Shown: piece by piece, positions 12,795-25,005 of the stretch | Position numbering within the stretch: position 1 is the stretch's first letter | How the letters are laid out: every line of letters begins with the position of its first letter | Assembly: GCA_002104905.1 (NCBI GenBank) | Contig: MCFE01000406.1 | Location: 1-64,000, forward strand | Reading direction: 5' to 3' | Source: Basidiobolus meristosporus CBS 931.73 | Taxonomy: Eukaryota > Basidiobolomycota > Basidiobolomycetes > Basidiobolales > Basidiobolaceae | DNA: 64,000 bases | Notes under the pieces: model-generated | Seen by the model: only the letters and a program-made list of their open reading frames with translations | Databases searched by the model: none | Told to the model about the DNA's origin: nothing | Translations under genes and position numbers: made by a program

Positions 12795-13306
12795 TCACAA
12801 TTTTGGATATATTTATCGAGCATGGTGTCCTTCACACTACGATGTCTATTTTGCTCCACGAAATGCTACTTTGAATCTGCGATTTTTTCCGACTAACCTG
12901 CCCAATTTCGCTCTTGGGAAGACCACTGGGTATGAGATTTAGAAGGCAGATGTTAGTTTGTTATATATATCATCATTGTAAAATACGCAGGTTAATTGAG
13001 CTTCCAAAAGTAGCGTATCACTATGAGAAAAATAAAGATAATATATAAAGCTGTCGTTACTGAATACAACGCACTCGATAAGTATATATTGGTGTATAGC
13101 GGGGTGATTTTATGGCTATATAAGACACAAAAGCCGGCTAATCCATGAGCTTCTTGCAATAATGATATTTATTGTAGCTATTAAATTCATGTTCACTAGA
13201 GCGCGAATATTTAAATACAATTGAAGTAGTACGGAGAGTTCAGTCAAAGAGTGAGCTGATGAGGTGAACACCGAAGTACACTATCTACATGGCTTTGGCG
13301 GTGGTA
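12795..13306. other. Intergenic, convergent 3' regions
   Basis: Between the stop of the histidine kinase and the stop of PMP3. AT-rich 3' sequence with AATAAA-like signals (for example near 13028); nothing else seen. Confidence 0.5.
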
Positions 13307-13566
13307 CTATAAATGAGGCTCACGTCGGTGCTGAATTATTACATACCAGGCATGAGCAACACCTGCAATATCACAAAGTCTAATGTTAGTTGCAAATATC
13401 GAAGTTCGCAAGTGCTCTGTTTACCTGGGATCCATCCAAGAATAGTAAGTCCAATGTTAATCCAGAAATCCACCTTAATGCCACGCTTTAAAAACACAGC
13501 AACGGGAGGAAGGAAGAGAGCAAGAATTAGCTCAAGAATTTCATTAGAGGTCAGATTTGCAGCCAT
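13307..13566 (-). CDS. PMP3/SNA family proteolipid
   Basis: Two exons, 13566-13425 and 13362-13307, with a 62-bp intron; the codon G|GT is restored and the product is 65 residues. The protein is the usual two-helix UPF0057/PMP3 plan: an N-terminal hydrophobic helix (LILALFLPPVAVFL), a basic loop (KRGIKVDFW), then INIGLTILGWIPG completed across the intron by VAHAWYVI. The GWIPG(V)xHAxYVI motif is diagnostic. PMP3 proteins sit in the plasma membrane and affect membrane potential and cation tolerance. Reading through the intron gives a plausible but wrong 75-residue frame without the terminal motif. The C-terminal tail is short and basic. Confidence 0.93.
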
Positions 13567-14073
13567 GATGGTTTAGGAGAGAATCGTGCGTTAATTATCA
13601 CAATGATCTTGTCAAAGATACATATATATACTTGTTTTGAGCCCTATAAATTATCATGTGAAGTCATGATATACGTATATACTCTGCACGCATTGGAATA
13701 CTTCAAACATGTGAGGAAGACTTCCAGACCTGATTGGTAAAGCTAGATATAATCATAATTCTGGAAATGATTACACCTATCTAGCCAACACTCATCGGGT
13801 ATTGAATATCTTAATTGTGCAACATGTTTGTCATCATAATGACAGAATCAATGATGTGTTAAGACCATTAGAGCCAGAGTTGCGTTAGGCATTACAGTAT
13901 TGTATTTATACCAACAGCTGACAACATCAAGCAGAGCTCTTCTGCTCATAATGAACATACGTCAGCATCACTGGGATCATAGAGTCCGAAGTATCCTTGC
14001 AACAGCCTCAAATTGTGTTGAAATTGGATCGTCTTATGTGTGGTTCACATATGCAATGTTTATTACTGTCTGC
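13567..14073. other. Intergenic
   Basis: 5' side of PMP3 and 3' side of the DUF7137 gene. No supported feature. Confidence 0.5.
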
Positions 14074-14847
14074 TCAACTAATGTCGAGGTATATATACAG
14101 AAGAAATGATATAAGAAATGAGTGTAACCATGAACCTGATATCACGCCAGCATCGTTATAGCAGGCAGAGCATGATGCTAAAAATGAGGTTAGCCAAAAG
14201 CGATAGCAAAAGATCAAAAATGAAGCAACTCACGCTGCCAGCCGGTAGGTATGTACATTGCGAATGGCATGTTCAGTGGATAGAGTCTTCCAGGCTCTGG
14301 ACCAGCGTCCAGCCCACGTTCATCAAAGATTCTCAAACGGTAATCATTACTCTCAACAAGTGGGGAAGCCGTTTGGGGCCAACTTGAGGTAACCCATACA
14401 TATTCCGTAATAGCCCCACTTATGTTTAGTGCCAGGGGATATTCCACTCTCTGTTGCGGTCTTTGAATGACGATACTAATGTTTTTTGGTGCAATTCGCA
14501 GGTTCTGGTCATATTTCCATCGAAATGTAATATTTTCACCAACCGCAAAATAAGGTGGGATGTCAATGGCTGGGTTAGGCGGGTTTAGCATAACAATCAT
14601 CCCAGGCGATCCTGTTGGTGATACAGAGTCGCTAGACGAGGTTCCAGTGGGGGTAGTTATATTGGTGCTAACCGATGGAGTTACAGCATTACCCAGCGTT
14701 GTGTTTTGCGTGAATGTAATAGAGTCTATGTCATGCCCAAGGCTCAGTATGCTATGGAAGATGAACGATAATTTATATTTTACCTTGGCAAAGAATATGC
14801 GCGCATGATAATAGGAACAAGGTGCAATCTGTTATTCTAACCCTCAT
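14074..14847 (-). CDS. DUF7137-type secreted/cell-surface protein
   Basis: Three exons, 14847-14784, 14725-14234 and 14177-14074, give 219 residues with both introns (58 and 56 bp) in frame. Exon 1 encodes a signal peptide (MRVRITDCTLFLLSCAHILC). It is followed by a Ser/Thr/Asn/Pro-rich stalk and then the domain beginning NPPNPAIDIPPYFAVGENIT with FRWKYD. Exon 3 supplies the C-terminal WxxxCxxC pair and a hydrophobic tail (SWLHSFLISFLL), which suggests membrane or GPI-type anchoring. The intron 2 acceptor is preceded by GCTAACC. DUF7137 proteins are fungal surface proteins of unknown function, often Ser/Thr-rich and presumably glycosylated. The end of exon 2 is supported by a GTGAGT donor; reading through it destroys the Cys motif. 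Confidence 0.85.
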
Positions 14848-16674
14848 GTAGTGCGCTAGTTCGAAGCTTTCAGAATGGCAAGAGGTTTACACCTACAAAA
14901 AACTGCTCGCCTCGATGGATTTCAGGCTTATATTGATTTGATAGTCAAGCTATCATTTGTTAACAGCCTAGCTGCAATCATTTGGTTGGTAGAACTGCGA
15001 TATGGCTCTAGATCTGCCAAATAAATAACAAGCATCACCATGAAGTCATTAACGATCTCAAACATCCCAAGGCGATGCTAACAAGACTGCATTATTTAAC
15101 TTCTGTTGAGCCACCATGGGTGACAACGTTTCAGTGGATTATGAATTCATATCTAATTATCGATTAATCATTAAATATTTGAATCAGCATCTGGCTAAAG
15201 ATGACAATGGGCTCTTCCAAACAATTGGCCTGCTGGTTGCAGAACCTCGACGGGATTGGGCCTCCAAAAATCTGACTCATGCGCACGCTGCTTGATTTGT
15301 TTGGCTCAGTTCGATGATGAAGATTCGAACACTACCTGACAGCATCGATAGAGAATTTCGTTGGCGAGATGGGTGCCAGCATGGTGATGGAAAACCGCCT
15401 AGTGCCGAAAGAGCAATCTGGCGCTCGTTAGATTCCTGATGAGTAAACTGATCAATAGTTGGAATTGGACCCTTTTCCTTTGTTAGATATCAAAATGCTC
15501 CATTACACTAAATCTGCCTTCAATCCGGCAACTTCAAGTTTGATTCATAAAATTGACACGGAATTTGTCATGTTAATGAGCTGAACTTCACCATCCGGTT
15601 CCCACATCTTGTGAATCAACCCATCGCATGCGAGGCATATAAACACTGTTTTGAGGTGAAATGTTTGGAGTATACTCTGAATAAAGGTGGTTCATTTTTC
15701 TGTCAAATCCGCCTAATTTGATTGTTTGAACAACCCTGACAAAGGTTAAATACTTCACTTTGTTAAGTCTTATTGATCTACACCACTTGCATATCATCCC
15801 GATCGACCAACTCTTCTCTGACCGAACTACCAACAACAGTAGTATTCATGCTGCTGCTGTATGTACTGGATGAATACCCTGTAAATTTGAAATCATCCAG
15901 TAAACTGTACTGGGAGCTACATGAGTCTCCTAGACTTTAATGATGACAAGGTTTGCATGAAGTGATCCCAATCAATGCTGGTGTTATGACTTCGCAGTAC
16001 TGGAGGTGAGAAATAGGCAAACAGAAAGTAGTAGATGCCAGCCTGATTATGCACGAAACCTTTATCCAATGATATTCGGATGGATTGATCTGTTGCATTG
16101 CTTGATTTTCTCGTAGATTTTCTGCTTGTGTATGATAGGTAGCTCCAATACATCATTGCTGGTATGCAGAGCACTAGACATCTGGTATGTGCCGTTTCTG
16201 TATTACTCCATTGGAGTTTGATGGATGATGTGCCATATGGTCCTATTCCCCGTAAGTATGAGGCTCTATGACTGTGCATATGAATACTTGATCTATTAGG
16301 TGTAAAGAGCCGTGCTTTTTTGCATCTACGCTCTTGGTATTACACCGATGATACAATTCTTCGCTTTTCAACTCGCCATTTTAATGTATAAGCAATCAAT
16401 ATATATATCGCCGCTCTACATTCTGCAAATACTTCGGTAATGTTGGGATACAATCTAAGCACAATCCTGTAACACGTGCTACTTTACCTCCTAATAATTC
16501 TTCCAGATCATGCAATCACTATCATACTGATATCAGCGGCTATTTAAATGGCTCCGCCCATCAAGCCCACGTCAGATATTCGTGACTGCTTATTACATTA
16601 GCCCAAGTGATTATAGAATCGTATATATTCAATTTCTTCCCAATCATCCACGATCATCTTTACAACTGATTAGA
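14848..16674. other. Intergenic, 1.8 kb
   Basis: Upstream of both the DUF7137 gene and MscL (divergent). Contains a 59-codon open frame at 15116-15295 starting in a CCACCATGG context but with no recognisable domain, and a 120-codon minus-strand frame at 15917-16279 that does not look protein-like. A TATATAT stretch near 16400 may belong to the MscL promoter region. Confidence 0.45.
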
Positions 16675-17399
16675 ATGCCACACTTGGACGATCACCCATT
16701 CCTTGCTGATCAAGAGAGAACTATTCGTATGGGCCTGTTGCAAGGAACAGAGACTGTTACCAAGACTGCTAAAGGAATATGGCATGATTTCAAAGTATAA
16801 ATATCCATTCTGCTTATTAGTCGTCAAGGATTCTAAACCGAAGTATACAGGATTTTATAGATAATGGAAATGTGTTAGGATTGGCCGTTGGGCTGGTTAC
16901 TGGTGGCGCCTTCACCAGTCTGATTAACTCCTTGGTCAGTGACATAATTACACCACCCTTTGGGCTCCTGCTAGGTAAGTGCTCCATGTACAGTTTTTTG
17001 TGTGCTCCTGAGAGTAACCTCCATTCCTAGGCAAGGCAAACTTTGAGAATCTTTTCGTTATTCTGAAGCATGGAAATTCCATAAATCAAAGCTACGAAAC
17101 CATTGACCAGGCGCAAAAAGATGGTGCAGTAACTTGGAATTATGGCCGTTTTATCCAAGTTATAAGCAATTTTATTATACTAAGCTTTTCACTCTTCTGG
17201 GCTGTGAGATGTATGCTCGCCTTTATTTCGGATGTTGAATCCTCAAACTAACCCGCTTATAGTTTTCCAGATTTTTCAGAAAGATGAAATCATCAAATCT
17301 CAAGTGAACTGCAAATATTGCCGCAGCTCGATCAATAAGAAATCAATACGATGTAAGTTTTGCACATCATGGCTTGATGAACGTGAGCAACCTCGGTAG
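16675..17399 (+). CDS. mscL: Large-conductance mechanosensitive channel MscL with Cys-pair tail
   Basis: Four exons (16675-16794, 16851-16974, 17031-17210, 17263-17399) give 186 residues with all three introns (56, 56 and 52 bp) in frame. Exon 2 has the TM1 signature GNVLGLAVGLVTGGAFTSL followed by SDIITPPFGLLLG. Exon 3 has the periplasmic-type loop and TM2 (NFIILSFSLFWAV). Exon 4 adds a CxxC-x(n)-CxxC tail (CKYCRSSIN ... CKFCTSW), probably a small zinc ribbon. MscL opens under membrane tension to release osmolytes; it is mainly bacterial, with patchy occurrence in fungi. The N-terminal 40-residue exon is polar and could be a cytosolic extension. The localisation (plasma membrane or organelle) cannot be told. 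Confidence 0.93.
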
Positions 17400-19042
17400 G
17401 GTTGTCTCCAGCTGCCTTGCTTGGCTATCCCCTGCTCATTCTAAAGTGTGGAATCCTACTGATATGTTACCCTGTGAATTCGAATATGCATCAATGTATA
17501 TAAATATATACCTTCAGCACACTGCTATATGCTATTAAACTATGTACTCCAATTAGATATCATAACTGCAATTAGTGAGGCACATCTGACCTGTTTGCGG
17601 ATATTTTCTACTCAATAGCTTGAAAGCTAAGGATACCTATCAAACAGTAGGAAGCTATAATACCGGTGAATCTACAAACGCCTAATAGATCTAAAGCTCT
17701 GTCCAATGTCATCCACACAACTGCAGTGCAAGCTTGGCAACCCATAAGAATGGTCCAAATCACATTTTATGGAAGGTAACGTAATTATTTGAGTATGCAT
17801 TCTGCATCTGGATGCTCTGAAACGGCCACTTCTGATCCATCATGAACGCTTACTTTCTGATGAATCCAGGGATCAAGGTGGATTCACTTTATATAATATC
17901 AAATGGTATTATTAGGAGCAGTTTGGATCCTCATGTCTTAATGACTGCCGCTTGTGAATCACCTTATATGCCCTCAACCTGGAACAGGCCGTTGCAATAG
18001 CCCGAATAAAATCTCATATAATATTTCAGTTACTGACTATACATGGTGATTAAAATAGCACTTGAGGGATATGGCCTAGTTGCTAAGGAGATTTGTATGA
18101 ATGCCAGAAACCCGAGTTACTGAGAAAAAACACCACCCTGCACTGCACATCCCATTGAGCCTCTGGTTTCCCTTATATAGCAGGGTTAATATTACTACAT
18201 CTTATCACACATCAAGACGAGGTGACTGCTAGATGCTAATATCAAATACCCTTGATGGATACGAATTCTAAGTACTTGTTGAGCAGTCATCGCCTCTTCT
18301 CCCTGTGGCCTTGCCCCTGAGATAGTCCAATGGATACTGCAGTGGATGTTCTCTAGTGTTTGAGTTCGCTATCATTGAATGGTCGACATTTACCGGTTAC
18401 TTTAGCATTAAACCATAGAAATCCATACTTCGGCGGAATATTTATTGAGATAGTATATTTTTATTGTTTTTTGAACAGACCCCATATCCCCGTATCAGTC
18501 CCCAATGGCAGCCTCGCAGGGTGGTTTGTTTTTTTCGCCATCAACTGATCTCCAAATTGAGATTCCACGTTTTGATAGTCAAAGGTAAACAAGTCCCTTC
18601 ATGATCAAAGATCGAACCAATTATCCAGGCCATCTCCAGGTTATATTTTGCGATAGAGGTATACTCAGCATATGTGATTCAAGAAAAATTGGATTTGTCT
18701 TCCAAGTGGATCTTTCAAGGAATGAAAATATTGGTATAGTTTTTTATTATGATCACCAAAGTATATGCTTACACCGTGATACAAGTCAGTGGTGGTTTGT
18801 ACTACAGGGGTCGAGCCCACTTTATTTTAAATAGCTCCAACACTGTAGTTCATCATTATTTTCCGAATTGGTCCAACGTCCAGTTTACTTCAATCGATCT
18901 TACCTGCATCCTTCCACAGATTTTGCACCGCAAACCACCACTTCAAGCGTTTCGTTCATACGGCCTCGCTTACAATTTGACTCTTGTCTAATACCCAACG
19001 ACACTACATATCAGCTGAGAGCACATATTAAGGTATCTCAGT
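17400..19042. other. Intergenic, 1.6 kb
   Basis: 3' of MscL and 5' of the cyclin gene. Several short open frames (60-80 codons) between 18360 and 19050 have no protein-like features. No RNA gene seen. Confidence 0.45.
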
Positions 19043-20373
19043 ATGCCATCTAATCTGCCAAAGAAAGGCCACTCTGGCGCACCAAAGAGGAGTGCAAATG
19101 CTTCGATTTCTAAAATTGCCGAGGCTAGGAAAACTTCGGGCAAGATTAGCAAGAGCATCCTCTGCGATATGACCAACAGACAGGTAAATCCTCGCCTACG
19201 CCTAGGTGACTAAGATTGGCCCACTAACTTGGTAAGCTCTATTAGACGGCAAAAGTGTTTCCGAACCAACACGGGGACGACGGTAGCGCTGAAAATAGTG
19301 AGCACGCAACGATCACTGTTCAAACATCGCGCAACCCTCGGGCGGAAAACTATGATGACTCGAGTATTCACTCGACTGCACAGCCTTGTGATGCCTTGAT
19401 GGATATGGACCCTGATGCTGGCCATGATCCGTTCAACCCAATTATACAGGACATCGAGGAAATGGATAAACATGACATAAACATGGTAGCAGAATATGCG
19501 GACGAAATTATCGAATACATGAGAGAATTGGAAGTAATGCTGATCCATACAATTTCTATGTATTCTCCACGAAATCTAAACTTCCCTTTCTAGATCCGGA
19601 TGTTGCCTGACCCTTCTTACATCGAGCGCCAGCCCGAGTTAAAATGGCATATGCGTGGGATCCTTTTTGATTGGTTAGTCCAAGTTCACGACCGTTTCAA
19701 GATGCATCAAGAGACCTTGTTTCTATGCGCGAATTATATCGACCGATTTCTTTCCGTTAAAGAGATTTCGATAGACAAGCTACAACTGGTGGGAATCACT
19801 GCACTCTTCATCGCTGCAAAGTACGAGGAGATAAGCCCACCCACCATTAGTGAGATGATATTTATGGTTGATGGGGCTTTCTCTGTTGACGATTTGAAAA
19901 AGGCAGAACGGTATATGATGAACATATTGAACTACGAACTGGGCTATCCAGATCCGCTGAGCTTTTTACGGCGGATATCTAAGGCAGATCACTATGACTC
20001 CTCTATTAGAACTCTAGCAAAGTACTTAACGGAAGTCACCATCATGTATGAAGCATTTATCCAATATCCCTCATCAAAGGTTGCTGCAGCCAGTTACTAT
20101 CTTGCTATGGGGTTGTTGGACAAGGGAATTTGGGTAAGCATCAATGTTACACATTTCCATGCCGACGCACCTAACTTTTTTTCCACCGCCCAGACCAATT
20201 CTCATGTACATTATTCAGGCTATACAGAAATGGACTTGATATCCTGCGCACTTCAGCTTCGTAGTCGCCTCCCTCATAAACAAAACCACGAGGCCATGTT
20301 TGTCAAATACCACTCCGAAAAATATATGAGCGCTTCAGCCTATGTCGAAAACGTATTCACAAATTATTCCTGA
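19043..20373 (+). CDS. G2/mitotic B-type cyclin
   Basis: Four exons (19043-19183, 19246-19533, 19594-20133, 20194-20373), all joined in phase 0, give 382 residues. The cyclin box starts at MRGILFDWLVQVHDRF (classical MRxILVDWL) and continues through LFLCANYIDRFL, LQLVGITALFIAAKYEE and the second cyclin fold to HSEKYMSAS. It is a Clb/Cdc13/NimE-type activator of Cdk1 for entry into mitosis. Introns of 60-62 bp carry good branch sites (ACTAAC in intron 1). The N-terminus has no RxxL destruction box. The only candidate is KSILCDMTN (residues 37-45), which aligns with RxALGxIxN but has Lys in place of Arg. The 382-residue length is at the short end for B cyclins. Confidence 0.95.
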
Positions 20374-21327
20374 GGGCGCATGAGGGAATCCACCCTACCC
20401 CCTCTAATATTCTCCACTGTAATGATAGATTTACCTTCCCTACCCCGAACTAGGTAAATGCACAGGCCCATTGTTGATTTGTATTTAGGTATAGTAATGG
20501 CATATCTTTCTTCTGTGTATAAATTCGAGTAGTCTGTACCGTCAAGCGTTGTTATGAAACCTAATCTGTCCAGAAACGGGTATTTGTACGAATCCTTCAT
20601 GATTACAGGCATGCAACCTTGAGGTGTCACATCATATATTTCTTTGGATCTTATTCAGCGAAATTTTTTTCTTTGCGATAATGGAATACATATAAAAGTA
20701 TTTGAAATATCAATGATGTTAAAGTAGCCCTCATGGCGAACAGGCTTCGAACCGCAACGATTACTTCAATTGTATTGGTGCATTCAATGCGCGTAAAGGC
20801 GTAGAAGGCGCCGGAACTCCACCCTTCAATCAATCACATACCTTTAGTAAAACTTTAACCTGCATTTTCCTATATCCCTCGGGCCACCTGTGTCACAACA
20901 TTTATTTACTGAACACCAGGCTTAGCCATATATGGTATATAGAATGAAAGTCGATATTTGAAGAGAGCTCCGTATTTCCTAAAGCAGCCTGACTAGATAA
21001 TGCAGGGATTTTCCTCAAACTGACCTGAACCTGCACAAGCAGTATAACCTGTTCTCATAATCACTAGATAATTCCAATTCCAGGCTGACGGCCTACTGCC
21101 TCAGCTTTTATGTAGATCAACATAAAAAAGCGAAGTTGCTCTATGACCACCTAACCCATCATCCTGTCGCGATGGTGATGATCACAATGTGGATGCCGAT
21201 TATTTAGTGATTAGGCTGATTATCCGATTTAAAATTGTTCCCAAATAACTCATAATCACTTGGTGATACAGTAGTCACCGATATATGATGAGAGAAATTC
21301 TATTTTATTAAGCCGTGTTATAACCTC
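20374..21327. other. Intergenic, 0.95 kb
   Basis: Between cyclin and MSS1. Holds an 88-codon minus-strand frame at 20364-20630 that overlaps the cyclin stop and is not convincing, and a B-box-like GGTTCGAAGCC at about 20744-20754 (minus) without tRNA structure. Confidence 0.45.
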
Positions 21328-23316
21328 ATGTTTAGACTCGTAAGAAACTTTCGTCATGCCAATGCATGTCCTAGTCAACGTACGTTCCTTGGGACCTTTC
21401 GTCCGAATGTTGATCGCACCATGAAAATTTCAGAAAAAAGTACATGGACAAGAGGAAGCCCCAATAGTTCCCGTAATATTGTGGAAAATTTACTCTATAG
21501 AAATTATTTTACCTGGAAGTCGGGCGGGCATTTTGAAGACACTATTTATGCTTTATCTTCGGGTAGGGGCAAGGCGGGGGTAGCAGTAATACGTGTCTCC
21601 GGTCCTGACGCATCCAAGTGCATAGAGAGGTTGACGAGACCCTTTAATTCTGTAAAAGCAGAGATGGAGACCCTGCCTCCTAGTAGAAAAGCAGTGTTCA
21701 GAAAAATCATTCATCCTTCTACCGGTGAAATTTTGGACCATGGGCTTGTACTTTGGTTTCCAGGTGAAAATTTGACCCTACATATCACACTGTACGAGTC
21801 CCCATAAGCTAACGATATTTTTATACAGGTCCGAATAGTTTTACAGGAGAAGACATTGTTGAGCTTCAGGTTCATGGCGGAAATGCGGTTGTTCAGGGGA
21901 TCCTAGGTGCACTTGGAAAACTCCAAGATTATCGACCTGCTGAGCAAGGAGAGTTTGCTAGAAGGTGATGATTGACTACACCCATTTCACAGTATCAAAC
22001 AGTATACTCATTGCCCGAAAGAGCTTTTGAAAACGACAAATTAGATCTAACGGAAGTAGAGGGCTTAGCCGATCTTCTCAACGCTGAGACTGAAATACAG
22101 AGAAGGTTGGCCTTAAGACAAGCCGGGGTATGGTAGCTTGAGCTTCTGACAATCTTGTTTTCTTAAAATAATGTTTTCAACTACTAGGGTGCACTGAAAG
22201 GACTGTATGATAGCTGGCGTTCTGACATAATCAAAAACCTGGCTTTGGTTGAAGCTATTATTGACTTTGGTGAGGATGAAAATATTGAGGATGGTATTTT
22301 TAAACAAGGTAACGCACCTCATGACTGCACTAGAGGAACCTGTCTATTAATATTTATTTATCAAGTGTACGATGCAATCTCTTCAATGTACCTTTCTATT
22401 ACCAACCACATGAACGATAATCGCAGAGGGGAAATTCTTAGGGATGGCATTCATATAGCTATCCTTGGATTGCCAAATGCGGGCAAAAGCAGCTTTCTGA
22501 ACAGAATAGCTCAGCGTGATGTTGCGATCGTTTCACACATCCCTGGAACAACAAGAGACATCGTTGAGACCACTTTGAACATTGGTGGATATCCGGTAGT
22601 ACTGGGTGACACGGCAGGGCTTCGGGACACTGATAACCTCATTGAGGCGGAAGGCGTTTTTCGAGCGAAAAAGAAAATACAGCAGGCAGATATCAAAATT
22701 TGTATCATTGACAGTGCTATGCTAGTAGGTGACGAAGCTAAAGTGAACCTAAAGAAGTCGTTGGGTCCTATCGTCACGGATGAGATTGATTCAAACACGC
22801 TGATACTACTAAATAAGTCGGACGCAGTCGAAACAGCAGATGGTATCCGAGAGCTGAAAGAAACTATCATAAAAGAATTAGGTTCCTCGTTTATTTGGGA
22901 GGTTTCTTGCAAGACTGGAAAAGGAATTGACACGTTTTTGGGAAGCTTTGCAGAAATTCTTGAAAGCAGGTACAGTACTTGTAGAACTTGCTAATAGTTA
23001 CCAGAGGCTGATTGGACTATTGTTTTGTAGTTACGGTACAATGGTTGCTGAAAGTCCCCTCATCACCCAAGCAAGGCACCGAGTGCATTTAGGTGATTGC
23101 ATTGACGCCATAGAGAGATTCCTTGGTATGTAACACTTCAAATCCAATCGTATCTTCAACCATCTAAATATCTGATTCTTCAAAGGACAAGATGATATGG
23201 TTCTGGCTGCTGAAGATCTCCGGCATGCTGCTAATGCCATGGGAAGGATCACTGGTAGGATAGATGTTGAGGAAGTTCTTGATGTCATTTTTAAAGAATT
23301 CTGCATCGGAAAATAA
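21328..23316 (+). CDS. MSS1: Mitochondrial tRNA modification GTPase MSS1 (MnmE/GTPBP3)
   Basis: Seven exons (21328-21763, 21829-21964, 22022-22127, 22188-22308, 22366-22969, 23031-23125, 23186-23316) give 542 residues. With its partner MTO1/GidA it makes the 5-substituted wobble uridine of mitochondrial tRNAs. The N-terminus is basic and Ser/Arg-rich, consistent with a mitochondrial presequence. It is followed by the TrmE N-domain ([38 protein letters not shown]) and the helical domain. The inserted GTPase domain has P-loop GLPNAGKSS at 301-309, DTAGL, NKSD and SCKTG. The helical domain then resumes and ends in the conserved FCIGK, whose Cys (residue 539) is the catalytic cysteine position. 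Six introns, 57-65 bp each, all keep frame. The gene converges on the MFS gene, stops 139 bp apart. Confidence 0.96.
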
Positions 23317-23455
23317 GGCCAAATAGAACCGAACAGACTTCGAATAATAGAAACGGTCGTTTTTACTAAAAAACTTACTATATTAGATACGAATAAATAT
23401 AGCGCATCATTTATATTAAAGCATGAAGGTTCTACTATATAATTCAATGTGTGTA

Positions 23456-25005
23456 CTATAGGATATATCGGAAGTTCGAAACAGCCGACAATCCAGACCC
23501 TGGAGCCTTTTCTGGAGTAGCGTTCTCGGTTTTTCGATTTTGTTTACTCAAATAACATCTTAGCAGGAGTGAAACTGTGGCCGTTAAGCATAGCATGCAT
23601 ACATTGGTGGTATGACTTGGTATGTAATGTGGGGCCTCTTCTTTTCGGTATAACTGGCCTGCAATCACACCACCAATGTTGCCTAGTGAGATTACCAAGG
23701 CTGTTGCAGTTGCAGCTTTGGTGGATCCATGGATGTTGTTACTAAGCCAGCCGAGCGATATCGGGATGCAGGAAAATACTCCTATAGTTGCTATAGAAGC
23801 AGCTGCATAGAGAGCCTTCGTGTCGGCCAGAACAAGAAGCAAAAAATAGCCAAGTGCACCAAGTAGACTTTGGCCAAGCACGTGATAGCCACGCTCCTGA
23901 CGGTAATCTGAGTGGAATGCCATTGCAATTGTAAATATGAAGCCAAGTGCGTACGGTGGCGCAGTTAGAAGCTGAGCAGTAACGTTGGTAAATCCGAGGT
24001 CACGAACGATGGTAGGAAGAAGGAATGCCAAGGAGTAGAGCGGAAGGACAATCCCGATAAAAAGTAAGGCGTACATCCAGACTACAACATCAGTAATTGC
24101 CGCTATAAATTGCTGTTTATCTAAATGCGAAGTCGATACAGTCCCTTGTTCTTGAGTGAGACGAAGTTCGACCAGTTCACGCTCTCTAGGGGTCAGCCAC
24201 TTGGCTGTGGATGGACTGTCAGGTAATAAAAACCTGGAGGATTCGTTAGAGAATAATCGTGCATCAGGTTAGATGTGACTTCTTACCAAGTTGTAATGCC
24301 AAGAATAACGGTAGGCGCTCCCTCAATGATGAAAATCCATTGCCAACCGGAAAGCCCAGAAGAACTATCAATGTGGGTAATGCCATATGCTAGAACGCCA
24401 CCAAAAGCGCCAGCCAATGTGGCAGCTGAAAAGAATAATGCGACTCTGGAGCATTGCTCCTTACGAGTATACCAAAACGTGAGATAAAAGATGATTCCGG
24501 GAAACAAGCTTAACAAATGAAGTTAACACCAAAACACAGAGTAGAGTATACATCCTAACACCAACCCTGCCTCCGATAACCCAAGAAAGAAGCGGCACAC
24601 CATCATTCCGGCGAAATTCTTCACTGCGGCCATAGACATGGTACACACTCCCCAAGTAACCATGATTCTGGCAATCCAGTGAGAAGGAGAATACTTCTTG
24701 AGCAATAGATTCGATGGGATTTCAAAAATAATGTACCCGATGAAAAAGATCGATAGGCACCAGGAGTATTGACTTGAAGTGAGACCAATGTCAGCTTCCA
24801 GATTTGCTAAGCGAGCATTGCCTATGTTCACACGATCCAAAAACGAAAACAGATACAGCAATCCGGCGTATGGCAATATTCTTGCGTCGATTTTTCTTAG
24901 CAGGTGTGCTTCCTCTTCTGGTGTCCATGTGTTCTCTTGAATCACAATCTCTTGTGGGGATGTCCTCATTTTTGTTTCTTCCTCTCTGAGCTGGATCTCA
25001 GACAT
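23456..25005 (-). CDS. MFS transporter, anion:cation symporter (allantoate permease) family
   Basis: Three exons (25005-24566, 24508-24287, 24233-23456) give 479 residues. Family marks: KIDARILPYAGLLYLFSFLDR at the first membrane helix, NIGNARL, the SEAGLFPG stretch restored across intron 1, WQWIFIIEGAPTV, and the FLLPDSP segment restored across intron 2. This is the Dal5/Tna1/Liz1-like ACS family of plasma-membrane carriers for carboxylate or vitamin-like anions (allantoate, nicotinate, pantothenate, biotin). Substrate cannot be predicted from sequence alone. Twelve hydrophobic segments are expected. Introns are 57 and 53 bp. It is the first of three minus-strand genes (carrier, GNAT, dioxygenase). 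Confidence 0.93.

Noticed and set aside
15917-16279. 120-codon minus-strand frame
   Set aside because: No domain, no signal peptide, composition like random AT-rich sequence.
20364-20630. 88-codon minus-strand frame
   Set aside because: Overlaps the cyclin stop, no family pattern, no splice partner.
20735-20770. GGTTCGAAGCC on the minus strand, resembling a tRNA/Pol III B box
   Set aside because: Neither the T stem nor the acceptor stem pairs, and no A box or anticodon arm is found upstream.
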